From: an uncultured Catenibacterium sp.
GTDB lineage: Bacteria; Bacillota_I; Bacilli_A; Erysipelotrichales; Coprobacillaceae
Direction: 5' to 3'
Length of the DNA stretch: 64,000 nt
NCBI GenBank assembly: GCA_900540685.1
Contig: UQGS01000002.1
Span: forward strand, 1 to 64,000
Positions 17,695 through 26,502 of this stretch are shown here, one piece after another (the stretch's first letter is position 1; the number at the start of each line of letters is the position of its first letter). Made by a program: the position numbers and the translations under genes. The notes under the pieces are model-generated. The model was not told the origin of the DNA. It did not search any database and saw nothing but the letters and a program-made list of their open reading frames with translations.

Positions 17695-18499
17695 GCTGAC
17701 CTCTTAAATAGAAGATTGCTTCTAATACACCACCTGCAATACATCTTGCTTTATCTGAAATAGTGAAGCAGTTCTCATATTCATCTAAACGAGGATCAAT
17801 ATCTGCCATCTTGAATCCCTTTGTGACATAATAACCTTCTCGAATCAAACCTCTAAGTAACCCTGACATAGAAGCATATACCAGATGCTGTCCTTCCTCA
17901 TTTTCTATATAAGCAAGCACATCTCCTTTTTCAACTGTATCCGTGATTTTCTTAACCTGATGAAGAGTGCCTTCTACTTCTGCATGAATGACACGTTCTT
18001 TCCCGTATCCTTTAATAAGTCCTGGAATCCCTGTGTTTTTCATTGCTGGTCCTTCTTCAATCAAGCGACCTAAGCGATGTCCTCGCATTGTTTCAATCAC
18101 AATATCCACATCTTCTCCTGCATTAAATCCAGGACCTAATCCTATCGTAATAGGTGCCATATTTCTTGAAGTCCCCATATTCTTTTTTGCAAGTATCGCA
18201 TCAATCACGATTTCTGGCTTTAAAATATCAATAGAACGACCTTCAGGATCTACCATCATCGCAATCTTATTTTCTTTAAATACAGACTCTAATTCATCAA
18301 GTGAATGAATCAGTACGCATTCAATACCCTCTACTTCTTTACAACCTTCATACACCGCTTCAGAGTAAGCAACATTACGTCTAATCGCACTTGGATGGGC
18401 AATCTCTAATACAAGTACATGAAAACCACAGCGGGCAAGCTTATAAATAGTGCCAGTCGCAATATCACCGCCACCTCTTACTACTACAAGATTATTCAT
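17681..18499 (-). CDS. yqeB: YqeB-family selenium-dependent Mo hydroxylase accessory protein
   Basis: A 272-residue protein starting VVVRGGGDIATGTIYKLARC, the hallmark of the EF2563/YqeB family, with a Rossmann-like N-terminal half and a C-terminal biotinyl-lipoyl-like segment (about 170-240). It belongs to the maturation set for molybdenum hydroxylases carrying labile selenium; its exact reaction is unknown. In E. coli, from memory, this domain is fused to an XdhC part; here it stands alone and XdhC is fused to YqeC instead. One base separates it from yedF. Confidence 0.88.
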   Translation of the reverse strand: MNNLVVVRGGGDIATGTIYKLARCGFHVLVLEIAHPSAIRRNVAYSEAVYEGCKEVEGIECVLIHSLDELESVFKENKIAMMVDPEGRSIDILKPEIVIDAILAKKNMGTSRNMAPITIGLGPGFNAGEDVDIVIETMRGHRLGRLIEEGPAMKNTGIPGLIKGYGKERVIHAEVEGTLHQVKKITDTVEKGDVLAYIENEEGQHLVYASMSGLLRGLIREGYYVTKGFKMADIDPRLDEYENCFTISDKARCIAGGVLEAIFYLRGQHDLS

Positions 18500-18500
18500 A

Positions 18501-19082
18501 TTAGTTAGGCTTGATGACTTTTTCAGCCTTCTCCATTCTTTCTACAATATCATACATATTAGTAATACTGCCCACTTTTAAATCATCTCTTAACTTAAAG
18601 AAATCCAAGCATGTTCCACAGTTCACAATTTCAACACCAACAGAATCTAAGAATAATAAATCATTCACTGTATCACCTTCTTGTGTAGTGATCTTAACAC
18701 CTTCATTATAGAAAATAATTGTTTCTGGGAATGCATCCTGCTTAGTAAGCGCAAAGATGAAAGATTTCATTAAGATTTTACCTAATTCCTTGTCACTTCC
18801 TAAACCATCACTGCTTAGTACGACAATCTGTCCTTTCAAGATATTGTCAGCCTTCTTTTCTTCTACAACCTGTTCACCTGAACTGATGACTACATGATAA
18901 TCTTCATTCACTTTATTGCTTACTGCATCATAACCCTTTACTTTCGCAAACTTCTTTAAGTTTTCTACAGCTGTTTCATTATCTACTACGACTTCTACAG
19001 CTTCACTACTTTCCTTTAATAATTCCTTAGTTTTAACTACTGGTAATGGACATTCTAATCCTCTTGCATCTAACTTTCTCAT
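18501..19082 (-). CDS. yedF: YedF-family sulfurtransferase-like selenium metabolism protein
   Basis: A 193-residue fusion. Residues 1-70 are a TusA/SirA domain with the catalytic CPLPV motif (Cys at about 11); residues 80-190 are a DsrE-like domain with NCGTCLDFFKL, the characteristic cysteine pair of YedF. Such proteins are found next to selD and are thought to carry selenium or sulfur as persulfide/perselenide. Packed between selD (2 nt gap) and yqeB (1 nt gap). Confidence 0.9.
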   Translation of the reverse strand: MRKLDARGLECPLPVVKTKELLKESSEAVEVVVDNETAVENLKKFAKVKGYDAVSNKVNEDYHVVISSGEQVVEEKKADNILKGQIVVLSSDGLGSDKELGKILMKSFIFALTKQDAFPETIIFYNEGVKITTQEGDTVNDLLFLDSVGVEIVNCGTCLDFFKLRDDLKVGSITNMYDIVERMEKAEKVIKPN

Positions 19083-19084
19083 TT

Positions 19085-20107
19085 CTATTCTCCTACATAT
19101 ATACTTTTATCTTTTAAATCAATAACTTCTCCAATGATATAACATTCTCTTCCTGCTTCTTTAAATGCATTCATTATATCATCTAAATCCTCTTTGGCGA
19201 CACTTGCAAGTAATCCCCCGCTTGTCTGAGGATCATACATAATTTCTTCTAAGAAGAAGTTTTCTTTCTCAAAAACAACTTCTTTTTCTACACTATTTCT
19301 ATTTGTCTGGGCAGCACCACTTAAGTAGAATTCCTCTACATAGTAAGGACAATCTCTAAAATAAGGAATATTATTCCCATAAAGTATTGCACTTTTTTTA
19401 TGATCTAACATCTCATTTAAATGAACCATTAAGCCAAACCCTGTGACATCAGTCAGTGCATGAACATCATATGGTTTAAGTAGTTCTGCAGCATACTTAT
19501 TAAGTGTTGTCATACTCTTAAAAACATCATCTAATACTTCTGGCGCCGCGTCTTTCATACGCATCGCATTGAGTGTCATACCAACACCTAATTTTTTAGT
19601 AAGTATAAGTACATCTCCAGCCTGAGCATTATTATTTGTCTTAATAGAATCAACATCCACAATACCAGTCACGCTTAAGCCATACTTAATAGATGTATCT
19701 CTAATAGAATGCCCTCCAGATAAAGTTACATGAGCTTCTTTTAACTTATCATTCCCGCCTTCAATAATCCTTCCTAATATATTTAAATCTTCTTCATCTG
19801 GAAAACAGACAATATTTAAAGCGGTTCTAGGCACACCGCCCATAGCATAGACATCACTTAATGCATTGGTGGCTGCAATCTGACCATAAAGATAAGGATC
19901 TTCAACCATTGGAGGGAAAAAATCCAGTGTAGATACAATTCCCTTATCTTCAGTAATCTTTAATACAGATGCATCATCATGACTATCAAAGCCTACTAAC
20001 AAGTCCGGGTCTTCATACTTATCAATCTTTTCAAGGATGCGAGACAGCTTCTTTGCGCCAAGCTTTGCGCTGCATCCTCCGCCCTGACAGTAAATCTTCT
20101 CACTCAT
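19085..20107 (-). CDS. selD: Selenide, water dikinase
   Basis: Makes selenophosphate from selenide and ATP. The N-terminal catalytic segment GGGCSAKLGAKKL carries Cys12 and Lys15; the cysteine codon is TGC, so this is the Cys and not the selenocysteine form. The AIRS-type core is seen in GFDSHDDASVL, TLDFFPP and the C-terminal PQTSGGLL. At 340 residues it is full length. No selA, selB or tRNA-Sec is visible in the window, and its neighbours are Mo hydroxylase factors, matching the described orphan-SelD trait. Confidence 0.96.
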   Translation of the reverse strand: MSEKIYCQGGGCSAKLGAKKLSRILEKIDKYEDPDLLVGFDSHDDASVLKITEDKGIVSTLDFFPPMVEDPYLYGQIAATNALSDVYAMGGVPRTALNIVCFPDEEDLNILGRIIEGGNDKLKEAHVTLSGGHSIRDTSIKYGLSVTGIVDVDSIKTNNNAQAGDVLILTKKLGVGMTLNAMRMKDAAPEVLDDVFKSMTTLNKYAAELLKPYDVHALTDVTGFGLMVHLNEMLDHKKSAILYGNNIPYFRDCPYYVEEFYLSGAAQTNRNSVEKEVVFEKENFFLEEIMYDPQTSGGLLASVAKEDLDDIMNAFKEAGRECYIIGEVIDLKDKSIYVGE

Positions 20108-20337
20108 TAGAATATCACCTCTTTCATATAAGCATATTGTACATGTTCTTCTTCTAAGAATCTATACCATTTATCTTGGTCTAGTTCTAAAGAGGCAAAA
20201 CAGAGTCCACATCCTGCTTCTATTTCTCTTGGAAGAGGAATCAGCCTTCCCTGCATCTTATTTTTCGCCTTGTCCTCCAAGTCCAGTGCATGGCTTGTAG
20301 AATCAAACGCAATAATCAAATATTTATCTTTCTTCAT
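20107..20337 (-). CDS. DUF3343 protein, putative Se/S carrier
   Basis: A 76-residue protein of the DUF3343 family, annotated in databases as a putative Se/S carrier. The key motif is AGCGLCF (about 42-48), a CxxC pair in a small ferredoxin-like fold. It overlaps the upstream ModE-like gene by 14 nt and shares one base with selD, so it is certainly part of the locus. A role in moving selenium between the cysteine desulfurase-like enzyme, YedF and SelD is inferred from position only. Confidence 0.85.
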   Translation of the reverse strand: MKKDKYLIIAFDSTSHALDLEDKAKNKMQGRLIPLPREIEAGCGLCFASLELDQDKWYRFLEEEHVQYAYMKEVIF

Positions 20338-20677
20338 TAAATAATTCTTGAAATGTTTCTTCCGCGAACTCTTTCATTTTTTTCTGGAATTCATCATATT
20401 TCTTTAATAATGTCTTCCCTTCTTCGCTTAAAACACTTCCTCCTCCATTACTTCCTCCAGATACACGCTCTAATAGCTTCATATCTAGATCTTCTTCAGC
20501 TCTTTTTAAGATTTTCCATGCTTTAGAATGGGACATTCCCATAACCTCACATGCCTTACTTAAAGAGCCATACTCATCACATAAATGCAGTAACTGTGAG
20601 ACACCTTTTCCAAAACAGGGTTCCTCATTAAAAAGTCTGACTCTAAAATCGAATTTTTCGGGATTATGATATATCAT
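20324..20677 (-). CDS. Short ModE-like winged-helix regulator
   Basis: A 117-residue DNA-binding protein equal to the N-terminal domain of ModE: CDEYGSLSKACEVMGMSHSKAWKILKRAE is the helix-turn-helix and VSGGSNGGGSVLSEEG the wing. It has no C-terminal molbindin domains, so it cannot bind molybdate in the E. coli manner. Start chosen at the ATG at 20677 (AAAGGG eight bases upstream); a GTG at 20701 is less likely. A ModE-type palindrome upstream of moaA (26245-26268) is its probable target. Confidence 0.85.
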   Translation of the reverse strand: MIYHNPEKFDFRVRLFNEEPCFGKGVSQLLHLCDEYGSLSKACEVMGMSHSKAWKILKRAEEDLDMKLLERVSGGSNGGGSVLSEEGKTLLKKYDEFQKKMKEFAEETFQELFNEER

Positions 20678-20678
20678 C

Positions 20679-21698
20679 CTACCAGCCCTTTCCAAAGCCA
20701 CAATTCGGGAATGTACATTGTGGACAATTTAAACATAAACCACCCTCACCAAGCATTGCAAGTTCATCAGCAGTGATAGGATCATTGGCTACAAGTCGAG
20801 GAAGAACTAAATCAAAGACTGTTCTTTTCGCATACATCACACATCCTGGTAACCCAACAATTGGTGTATCTCCCTTATATGATAATAAGAACATTGCACC
20901 TGGTAAAACAGGAGAACCATAACTAATAATATGAACACCTGTGTTCTTAATTGCGAGCGGTGTCTTATCATCTGGATCAACACTCATACCACCAGTACAG
21001 ATTACCATATCTACATTTGTATCAAGTGCTTCAGAAATTGCATGAGTGACCATATCTGGATCATCTAAACATAGTTTATGGAATACGACCTCTACATTGT
21101 ATTCTTTTAATTTATCAACAATAACAGGAGTAAATGTATCCTTAATACGTCCCTTATAGACTTCACTTCCTGTAGTAATAATGGCTGCTTTCTTGAATAC
21201 AAAAGGTTTTACTTCTAAAATGGGTGTCTCCGTGATTTTTGATGCTTCATCCATCTTTTCCTTTTTAATAACTAATGGAATAATACGCATACCTGCTAGA
21301 TGATCACCTGAATGAACAACTGTATTTCCGTTTCTTGTCGCAATCATCATTTCACCCATGCGATTCACTTCTAATAACTTTTCTCTATTCACTTTAAATA
21401 AGCCATCAATGGCGCTAATTAATTCTATTTTACCTTCTTTAATTTCTGTTGTAGACATATGATCATTTATACAAAGCTTGCATAATACTTCTGCAGCTTC
21501 ATTTTCATGCATCATTGTCTCATCATTTTCCCATACATAGAGGTTTTCTTTTCCTAAAGACAACAATACAGGGATATCTTCTTCTTTTACGATATGACCT
21601 TTTCTAAAGCGTGCGCCTTTTCTTACGCCTCTCACAATTTCAGTAATATCATGACATAATACTGCCCCTACTGCATCTTCTGTCTTGATTTGTTTCAT
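20679..21698 (-). CDS. Molybdopterin-binding MoeA-like protein
   Basis: A 339-residue protein with an N-terminal region AVGAVLCHDITEIV, a central molybdopterin-binding (MoCF) domain (about 165-310: TTGSEVYKGR, CTGGMSVDPDDKTP, GLPGCVMYAKRT) and a cysteine-rich tail (NCPQCTFPNCGFG) that could bind a metal. It is the first gene after the modA terminator and begins the Se part of the locus. Probably handles molybdenum insertion or a modified cofactor for the hydroxylase; it is not a standard MoeA, having no full four-domain layout. SD AGGAGG. Confidence 0.85.
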   Translation of the reverse strand: MKQIKTEDAVGAVLCHDITEIVRGVRKGARFRKGHIVKEEDIPVLLSLGKENLYVWENDETMMHENEAAEVLCKLCINDHMSTTEIKEGKIELISAIDGLFKVNREKLLEVNRMGEMMIATRNGNTVVHSGDHLAGMRIIPLVIKKEKMDEASKITETPILEVKPFVFKKAAIITTGSEVYKGRIKDTFTPVIVDKLKEYNVEVVFHKLCLDDPDMVTHAISEALDTNVDMVICTGGMSVDPDDKTPLAIKNTGVHIISYGSPVLPGAMFLLSYKGDTPIVGLPGCVMYAKRTVFDLVLPRLVANDPITADELAMLGEGGLCLNCPQCTFPNCGFGKGW

Positions 21699-21720
21699 GA
21701 TTTGACCTCCTAATAGTTAA

Positions 21721-21749
21721 AGTTTATTTCTTATTATCCAATGTGTCAA
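21721..21749 (-). promoter_or_regulatory. Promoter of the MoeA-like/selenium operon
   Basis: TTGACA (21744-21749) and TAAACT (21721-21726), 17 nt apart on the minus strand, lie between the modA terminator and the MoeA-like gene. No ModE-type palindrome is present here. Confidence 0.5.
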
Positions 21750-21756
21750 TACTTAC

Positions 21757-21780
21757 AAAAAAAGGAGGGAACCCCCTCCT
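21757..21780 (-). terminator. Terminator after modA
   Basis: A 7-bp GC-rich stem (21774-21780 with 21763-21769) followed by a seven-T tract on the minus strand splits the locus into a moa-mod unit and a selenium unit. Confidence 0.88.
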
Positions 21781-21785
21781 CTACA

Positions 21786-22565
21786 CTACTTACAAATAGT
21801 GAAACCACTCTTCTTGAATATTTCTTTAGATTCCTTAGTTTCTAAAAACTTAATTAAGTTATTGGCTTCTTCTTGATGTTTAGTTTTAGTTACACGTCCT
21901 ACTGGATAAATAACTGGTGTATCTAATAGGTTGTTATTGACCTTTTCAAGTACTGTTACTTTAGAACTGCTGGCTGCATCTGTAGAATAAACAAGACCTA
22001 CTTCAGCACTTCCGCTTTCTACCCAGCTTAATACTTCAGTGACATTACCACCTAAAGAAATCTTATTCTGGATAGCATCCCAAGTATTTGCGTTAGTAAG
22101 TGCGATTTTCGCATACTGACCTGCAGGTACTACTTCAGGATCACCTACCGCAATCATCTTCGCATCAGTGATGTTTGAAATACCTTTTACAGCAGTTTTT
22201 GTATCTTTCCCTTTGATTAATACAAGTTTATTTTCTAATAAATTTACAACACTCTTAGAATCAACAAGTTTTTCATCAACTAAGCTATCCATCTGTTTAG
22301 TGGCTGCACTAAAGAACACATCAGCATCTAATCCCTGTTCAATCTGAATCTGTAATTTACCACTGCTGTCATAAACACCCTTTACGTTCACATTTGGATA
22401 TTTCTTTTCAAAACGAGGAATAAGTGTTTCTTCAAATGTCTTTTCCAGACTGGCTGCAGCCGCAATAGTAATTGTGACTTTCTTTTCAGGCTTCTTTTCT
22501 TGGCCACATCCAGCTAAACCGAATACGAGCGCAAAAGCACATAAGATACTAACTAATTTCTTCAT
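21786..22565 (-). CDS. modA: Molybdate-binding lipoprotein
   Basis: Extracellular solute-binding protein for molybdate/tungstate, 259 residues. Lipoprotein signal peptide with lipobox LAGC (Cys20), then AAASLEKTFEETLIPRF and DADVFFSAATKQMD, typical of the ModA fold with its oxyanion-binding serines. It is the last gene of the moaA-moaC-mog-modB-modC-modA unit and its start overlaps the modC stop by 17 nt. Confidence 0.95.
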   Translation of the reverse strand: MKKLVSILCAFALVFGLAGCGQEKKPEKKVTITIAAAASLEKTFEETLIPRFEKKYPNVNVKGVYDSSGKLQIQIEQGLDADVFFSAATKQMDSLVDEKLVDSKSVVNLLENKLVLIKGKDTKTAVKGISNITDAKMIAVGDPEVVPAGQYAKIALTNANTWDAIQNKISLGGNVTEVLSWVESGSAEVGLVYSTDAASSSKVTVLEKVNNNLLDTPVIYPVGRVTKTKHQEEANNLIKFLETKESKEIFKKSGFTICK

Positions 22566-23208
22566 GAATCATTTCTCCTTTTTTTATAATATCCATTTCA
22601 TGACTCAAAGTTTTGATTTCATCCTTATTATGGGATACAAAGACAACAGGTCGATGGTAAGCATCTAGTTTAGTCTTCATCTCTTTTAAGAGTTCCCTTT
22701 TTAAATCTTCATCTAAAGCACTGAACGGTTCATCTAAAAGAATCGCCTCAGCGTTATAGATCAATAGTCTTGCCATGGCAACACGCTGTTTCTGTCCCCC
22801 TGACAACTGTCTTGGATAACGCTTTTCTAATCCTTCTATATGCAACTCCTTCATCAGCTGAATCACTGAATCATGAATTGTAGTCTTATCAAGTCTGCGG
22901 GCCACAAGAGGTGAGGCAATATTGTCATAAACTGTCATATTTGGAAATAATGCATAATTCTGAAACATATATCCAATATTTCTTTCTTGTGGTGATAAAT
23001 TAACATGTTGATCTGAATCATAGAGTACTCTTCCATCCAAGACAATTCTTCCTGAATCGGGTGTTTCTATACCAGCAATACATTTAAGTGTCATACTTTT
23101 ACCACTGCCACTTGGCCCCATCACACCCAAGCATATTTCATTAATCTTAAAATGAACATCTAAGTCAAATTCACTTAGTTTTTTATAGATATCCACTTCT
23201 AATAACAT
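22549..23208 (-). CDS. modC: Molybdate ABC transporter ATPase (short)
   Basis: Cytoplasmic ATPase of the molybdate importer, 219 residues. Walker A GPSGSGKS (about 31-38), Q-loop MFQNYALFPNMTVYDN, signature LSGGQKQRV and Walker B AILLDEPFSALD. It ends soon after the H-loop (VFVSHNKDE), so the C-terminal TOBE/molbindin domain of full-length ModC (about 350 residues) is missing. Two bases separate it from modB. Confidence 0.93.
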   Translation of the reverse strand: MLLEVDIYKKLSEFDLDVHFKINEICLGVMGPSGSGKSMTLKCIAGIETPDSGRIVLDGRVLYDSDQHVNLSPQERNIGYMFQNYALFPNMTVYDNIASPLVARRLDKTTIHDSVIQLMKELHIEGLEKRYPRQLSGGQKQRVAMARLLIYNAEAILLDEPFSALDEDLKRELLKEMKTKLDAYHRPVVFVSHNKDEIKTLSHEMDIIKKGEMIHEEIS

Positions 23209-23209
23209 A

Positions 23210-23911
23210 TTAATAACCTCTCTTTTGCTTCACCCATAACTGATAGATATTCAGTAATATCACAGCCGTAAAGCATATCGCAATAATGACTGCCACATAG
23301 ATGGATGCGCTATGCATATCACTGCTGACAACTTCACTATAGACAGCCAAAGGCAGTGTACGTGTTTTTCCAATAATATTACCTGCAAGCATGGCAGTGG
23401 CACCAAATTCTCCCAAGCCTCTCGCAAATGATAATACGCCCCCGCTGATAATACCTGGCAAGGCATTAGGTACGAGTACCTTGAAAAAGATACTTGTTTC
23501 ACTCATACCAAGTGTCCTTGCAGCATCGACCAAATCTTCATCCACCTGTTCAAGAGCCCCTCTTGCCGAGCGATACATGATAGGAAAAGAGATGACGACT
23601 GCCGCAATCACTGTGGCACTAAAGCTAAAGGTAATACGCACGCCTAGTACATTTAAGAAAAATGAACCAATCGGCTGATTAACTCCAAATATCAATAATA
23701 GGAAAAAGCCCATTACTGTCGGTGGTAAAACAAGTGGAAGTGTGAAGATACCATCAAAGATAAGTTGAATGACCTTATTTTTAAGTGTCATCATCCATCT
23801 TGCTGCAAAGAGTCCTAAAAAGAATGTGATAAATATAGAAAAAGCAGCGCATTTAAATGAGATCCATATAGGTGAATAATCAATCATCATTTCTTGCACA
23901 ATCGTGTGCAT
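23210..23911 (-). CDS. modB: Molybdate ABC transporter permease
   Basis: Inner membrane permease of about 233 residues with five or six membrane segments and the ABC-interacting EAA-like loop DAARTLGMSETSIFFKVLVPNALPG compressed to its family pattern (about 135-160). Start is uncertain: an AAGGAG directly abuts the ATG at 23911, while downstream ATGs at 23890 and 23887 have no clear ribosome site. The first codons overlap the MOSC-MogA gene by up to 32 nt. Confidence 0.93.
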   Translation of the reverse strand: MHTIVQEMMIDYSPIWISFKCAAFSIFITFFLGLFAARWMMTLKNKVIQLIFDGIFTLPLVLPPTVMGFFLLLIFGVNQPIGSFFLNVLGVRITFSFSATVIAAVVISFPIMYRSARGALEQVDEDLVDAARTLGMSETSIFFKVLVPNALPGIISGGVLSFARGLGEFGATAMLAGNIIGKTRTLPLAVYSEVVSSDMHSASIYVAVIIAICFTAVILLNIYQLWVKQKRGY

Positions 23912-24821
23912 CTCCTTTTAAGATTTCTAAGCCATGATGAAGAGGATCTATAATAATATCCAAACTCTCCTTCACTGCCTTGACACTTCCAGGAAGATTA
24001 ATAATGAGCGTGTTGTTTCTAATAACACTTACACCTCTAGATAACATGGCACGATTTGTATATTTCATAGATTCATAACGAATCGCTTCAGAAATACCTG
24101 GCACAAGTCGTGTGGCCACTTTTAAAGTGGCTTCAGGTGTCACATCTCTTTGTGACAAGCCTGTACCACCTGTAGTCAAAATTAAATCATTCTCACATCG
24201 ATCACTTAGATTAATAAGAGCCTGCTCAATCATCTTCTGATTATCTGGAAGGATATCTAAAGAAGTGACATGATAACCTCTTTCTTCCATATATTCCTTA
24301 ATAGAAGGACCACTTTCATCCACTCTTAATCCTTGACTTCCTTTATCGGATAAAGTGAGTATTGCGACACGCATACGTGAATCAGTAGGTGGCGTATAAG
24401 TCACCTCATCACCAGAATGAATCACTCCACCATGAATGACTCTTGCGAAAATACCAAGTCGAGGCATAATACATTCACCTACCTGGTGATAAATACGACA
24501 ATGAGCATGACAGCTTTTACCTCTCTGTGTGATTTCTAAATCCACTTCACCAATATGAACATGGCTTCCTACAACAAGCTTATTAAAATCAATACCAGAA
24601 ATAAGAAGGTTCTCACCAAAAGCACCATCTTCTACATCTCCACCACGTCTTTTAAAGTCTTCTCTTTCTTCATAAGGTAATAAGCTGACCTGTCTATGCC
24701 ATTTACCTGCATGGGCATCATGTTCTAAGCCAAAATCTTCTATTATTTTAGTTTCTTGTATAGGTTTCTTTTCAGTTCCCTTCTTCTCACTAATACAAAT
24801 TGCTTCTACTTTTCCTGCCAC
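23880..24821 (-). CDS. MOSC domain-MogA/MoaB fusion
   Basis: A 313-residue two-domain protein. Residues 1-145 are a MOSC domain ([14 protein letters not shown], the conserved cysteine in GKSCHAHC), which handles sulfur or metal-cofactor carriers. Residues 148-305 are a MogA/MoaB molybdopterin adenylyltransferase ([42 protein letters not shown]). Adenylation of molybdopterin precedes Mo insertion. It overlaps moaC by 16 nt and modB by up to 32 nt. The fusion is known in some Firmicutes; here it replaces separate mogA and MOSC genes. Confidence 0.9.
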   Translation of the reverse strand: MAGKVEAICISEKKGTEKKPIQETKIIEDFGLEHDAHAGKWHRQVSLLPYEEREDFKRRGGDVEDGAFGENLLISGIDFNKLVVGSHVHIGEVDLEITQRGKSCHAHCRIYHQVGECIMPRLGIFARVIHGGVIHSGDEVTYTPPTDSRMRVAILTLSDKGSQGLRVDESGPSIKEYMEERGYHVTSLDILPDNQKMIEQALINLSDRCENDLILTTGGTGLSQRDVTPEATLKVATRLVPGISEAIRYESMKYTNRAMLSRGVSVIRNNTLIINLPGSVKAVKESLDIIIDPLHHGLEILKGDAHDCARNDD

Positions 24822-25285
24822 TTGAATTCACCGCTCTTTCCACCTGTTTTCTTTACTAGATGTATATTTTTAATTTCCATTTCTTTACTGATTGCCTTGC
24901 ACATATCATAAATAGTAAGCAGCGTGACACTTACAGCATAGAGTGCTTCCATTTCTACACCTGTTTTTCCTTTACATTTCACTGTTGCATAGGCATCAAT
25001 CTGATTATTTTCTTCATCAATTTCAAAATCAACAGTAACGTTAGTAATCATCAATATATGACAAAGAGGAATTATATCGCTTGTCTTTTTTGCGGCCATG
25101 ATACCCGCAATTCTTGCGACACCAAGAACATCCCCTTTTTCTACTGTATTATTTTTAATATGCTCAATAATCTCATGATTGACTTGAATTGTACCTCTTG
25201 CATAAGCTGTTCTTTTTGTGATTTCTTTATCAGATACATCTACCATAATGGCGTTTCCATCTTCATCAAAATGTGTAAATCCCAT
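24806..25285 (-). CDS. moaC: Cyclic pyranopterin monophosphate synthase
   Basis: Second step of molybdenum cofactor synthesis, converting 3',8-cyclo-GTP to cPMP. The 159-residue protein begins [19 protein letters not shown] and contains IPLCHILMI (about 75-83) and the [14 protein letters not shown] catalytic region (about 115-130) with the conserved lysines and acidic residues. One base after moaA. Confidence 0.96.
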   Translation of the reverse strand: MGFTHFDEDGNAIMVDVSDKEITKRTAYARGTIQVNHEIIEHIKNNTVEKGDVLGVARIAGIMAAKKTSDIIPLCHILMITNVTVDFEIDEENNQIDAYATVKCKGKTGVEMEALYAVSVTLLTIYDMCKAISKEMEIKNIHLVKKTGGKSGEFKWQEK

Positions 25286-25286
25286 A

Positions 25287-26231
25287 TTACCCTCCTATTT
25301 GATTCATTACAGTAACACTCTGTTCATCTTCGAAATGGTGCTGTTCTGGCTTCATATAAATAGCATCTCTCATCACTTCTTCTAGTTTTTGCTTATCATC
25401 TATGTTTGGCTTTAATGCGATACTATTCTTATGAAATAAACATAGCTTTAATTGTCCTGTACTAGACAAACGCACACGATTGCATTCATGGCAGAACTTA
25501 TGATGTAATGCTTCAATAAATCCAATAACACATTTCATATTCTTTATTCTTATATAATGAGCAGGACCATTGCCTAATCTTTCATTTATTTCTTCTATAT
25601 CATAATGCGATAAGAAATAGGACTGCACTTCTTCTATTCTACTTTCTCTCTTATTTGTACCTAGTGGCATGAGTTCAATAAAACGAAGACTTATTGTTAG
25701 ATCCTCACAAAAGTCAATCAAGCCTTCTAAATCACTTTGTGTAAAAAGTGGTCCTACGACTGTATTGATTTTTATATTGAGTCCAATAGAAACCCCATAT
25801 AGAAGATTTTTTAATACTTCATCCAATGTATCCTGCCCACATATTGCAGCATATTTCTTTGAATCAAGAGTATCTATAGAGAAATTGATGCCATCAATCC
25901 CAATATCCTTTAATTCATCCATAGTACGTGCATCTAGTAATAAGCCATTGGTTGTAAGAGTCACCTGTCTCACGCCATCTAGTTGTTTGAGCTGTCTTAA
26001 AAAAGAAAGATATCCTTTTCTTACAGTCGGTTCTCCACCAGTCACCTTAAAATTCACTATGCCTAGTTTAACTGCCACCTTACATATATCTAGTATTTCT
26101 TCATAGCGTAAAATATCATTATGTGAAAGAAATTTGAATTGGCTTGGATTACAATAGCTGCAATGATAGTTACATCTATCAGTAATTGATATTCTCATAT
26201 AATCAATTGTACGGTTATAACGATCCTTCAT
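25287..26231 (-). CDS. moaA: GTP 3',8-cyclase (radical SAM)
   Basis: First step of molybdenum cofactor synthesis. Radical SAM motif CNYHCSYC (18-25 region), C-terminal cluster ligands in [21 protein letters not shown], and the required C-terminal Gly-Gly dipeptide. Length 314 is normal. SD GAGGGAG five bases upstream of the ATG. It opens the moa-mod operon, and a ModE-type operator lies 14 bases upstream of its start. moaD, moaE, moeB and mobA are not in the window. Confidence 0.96.
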   Translation of the reverse strand: MKDRYNRTIDYMRISITDRCNYHCSYCNPSQFKFLSHNDILRYEEILDICKVAVKLGIVNFKVTGGEPTVRKGYLSFLRQLKQLDGVRQVTLTTNGLLLDARTMDELKDIGIDGINFSIDTLDSKKYAAICGQDTLDEVLKNLLYGVSIGLNIKINTVVGPLFTQSDLEGLIDFCEDLTISLRFIELMPLGTNKRESRIEEVQSYFLSHYDIEEINERLGNGPAHYIRIKNMKCVIGFIEALHHKFCHECNRVRLSSTGQLKLCLFHKNSIALKPNIDDKQKLEEVMRDAIYMKPEQHHFEDEQSVTVMNQIGG

Positions 26232-26244
26232 GTAAACTCCCTCT

Positions 26245-26268
26245 CGTTATTCTCAAGTGAGAATAACG
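26245..26268. promoter_or_regulatory. ModE-type operator of the moa-mod operon
   Basis: A perfect 11-bp inverted repeat with a 2-bp centre. It reads CGTTAT-N12-ATAACG, the same half-sites and the same 12-base spacing that I recall for the E. coli modA ModE operator. It lies 14 bases upstream of moaA, between any promoter and the Shine-Dalgarno, a repressing position. The cognate protein is probably the short ModE-like regulator at 20324-20677. Confidence 0.75.
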
Positions 26269-26319
26269 CTATACATAGTGTACAATGTTGCATTAGTAAA
26301 TACAATAGTTTTAGAAAGC

Positions 26320-26333
26320 AAATAAGAAATATC
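26320..26333. repeat. Left 14-bp direct repeat of a small accessory island
   Basis: AAATAAGAAATATC, repeated exactly at 29747-29760. The two copies bound a stretch of foreign-looking and broken genes. The sequence is AT-rich, so chance is not excluded. Confidence 0.4.
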
Positions 26334-26411
26334 TTTTTTACTCGGAAGATTCAACCGTGTTTTCTAATCGTCCATAAGAGGAAATGTTTTTTTCGCGAGA
26401 AATTCTCTGCA

Positions 26412-26456
26412 CAAAAAAAGGTATCTACACTCCTTAAAATTGAATGTAAATACCTT
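26412..26456 (-). terminator. Terminator after the GIY-YIG gene
   Basis: On the minus strand a 12-bp stem with one mismatch (26445-26456 with 26418-26429, 15-nt loop) runs into a seven-T tract. Confidence 0.75.
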
Positions 26457-26502
26457 ATAACTATTGATTTTAATATATCAAATCGGAGCAAAGTCCCCCT
26501 CT

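Noticed and set aside
19085..20107. Selenocysteine (in-frame TGA) in SelD
   Set aside because: The catalytic position is a normal TGC cysteine codon and the frame has no internal stop.
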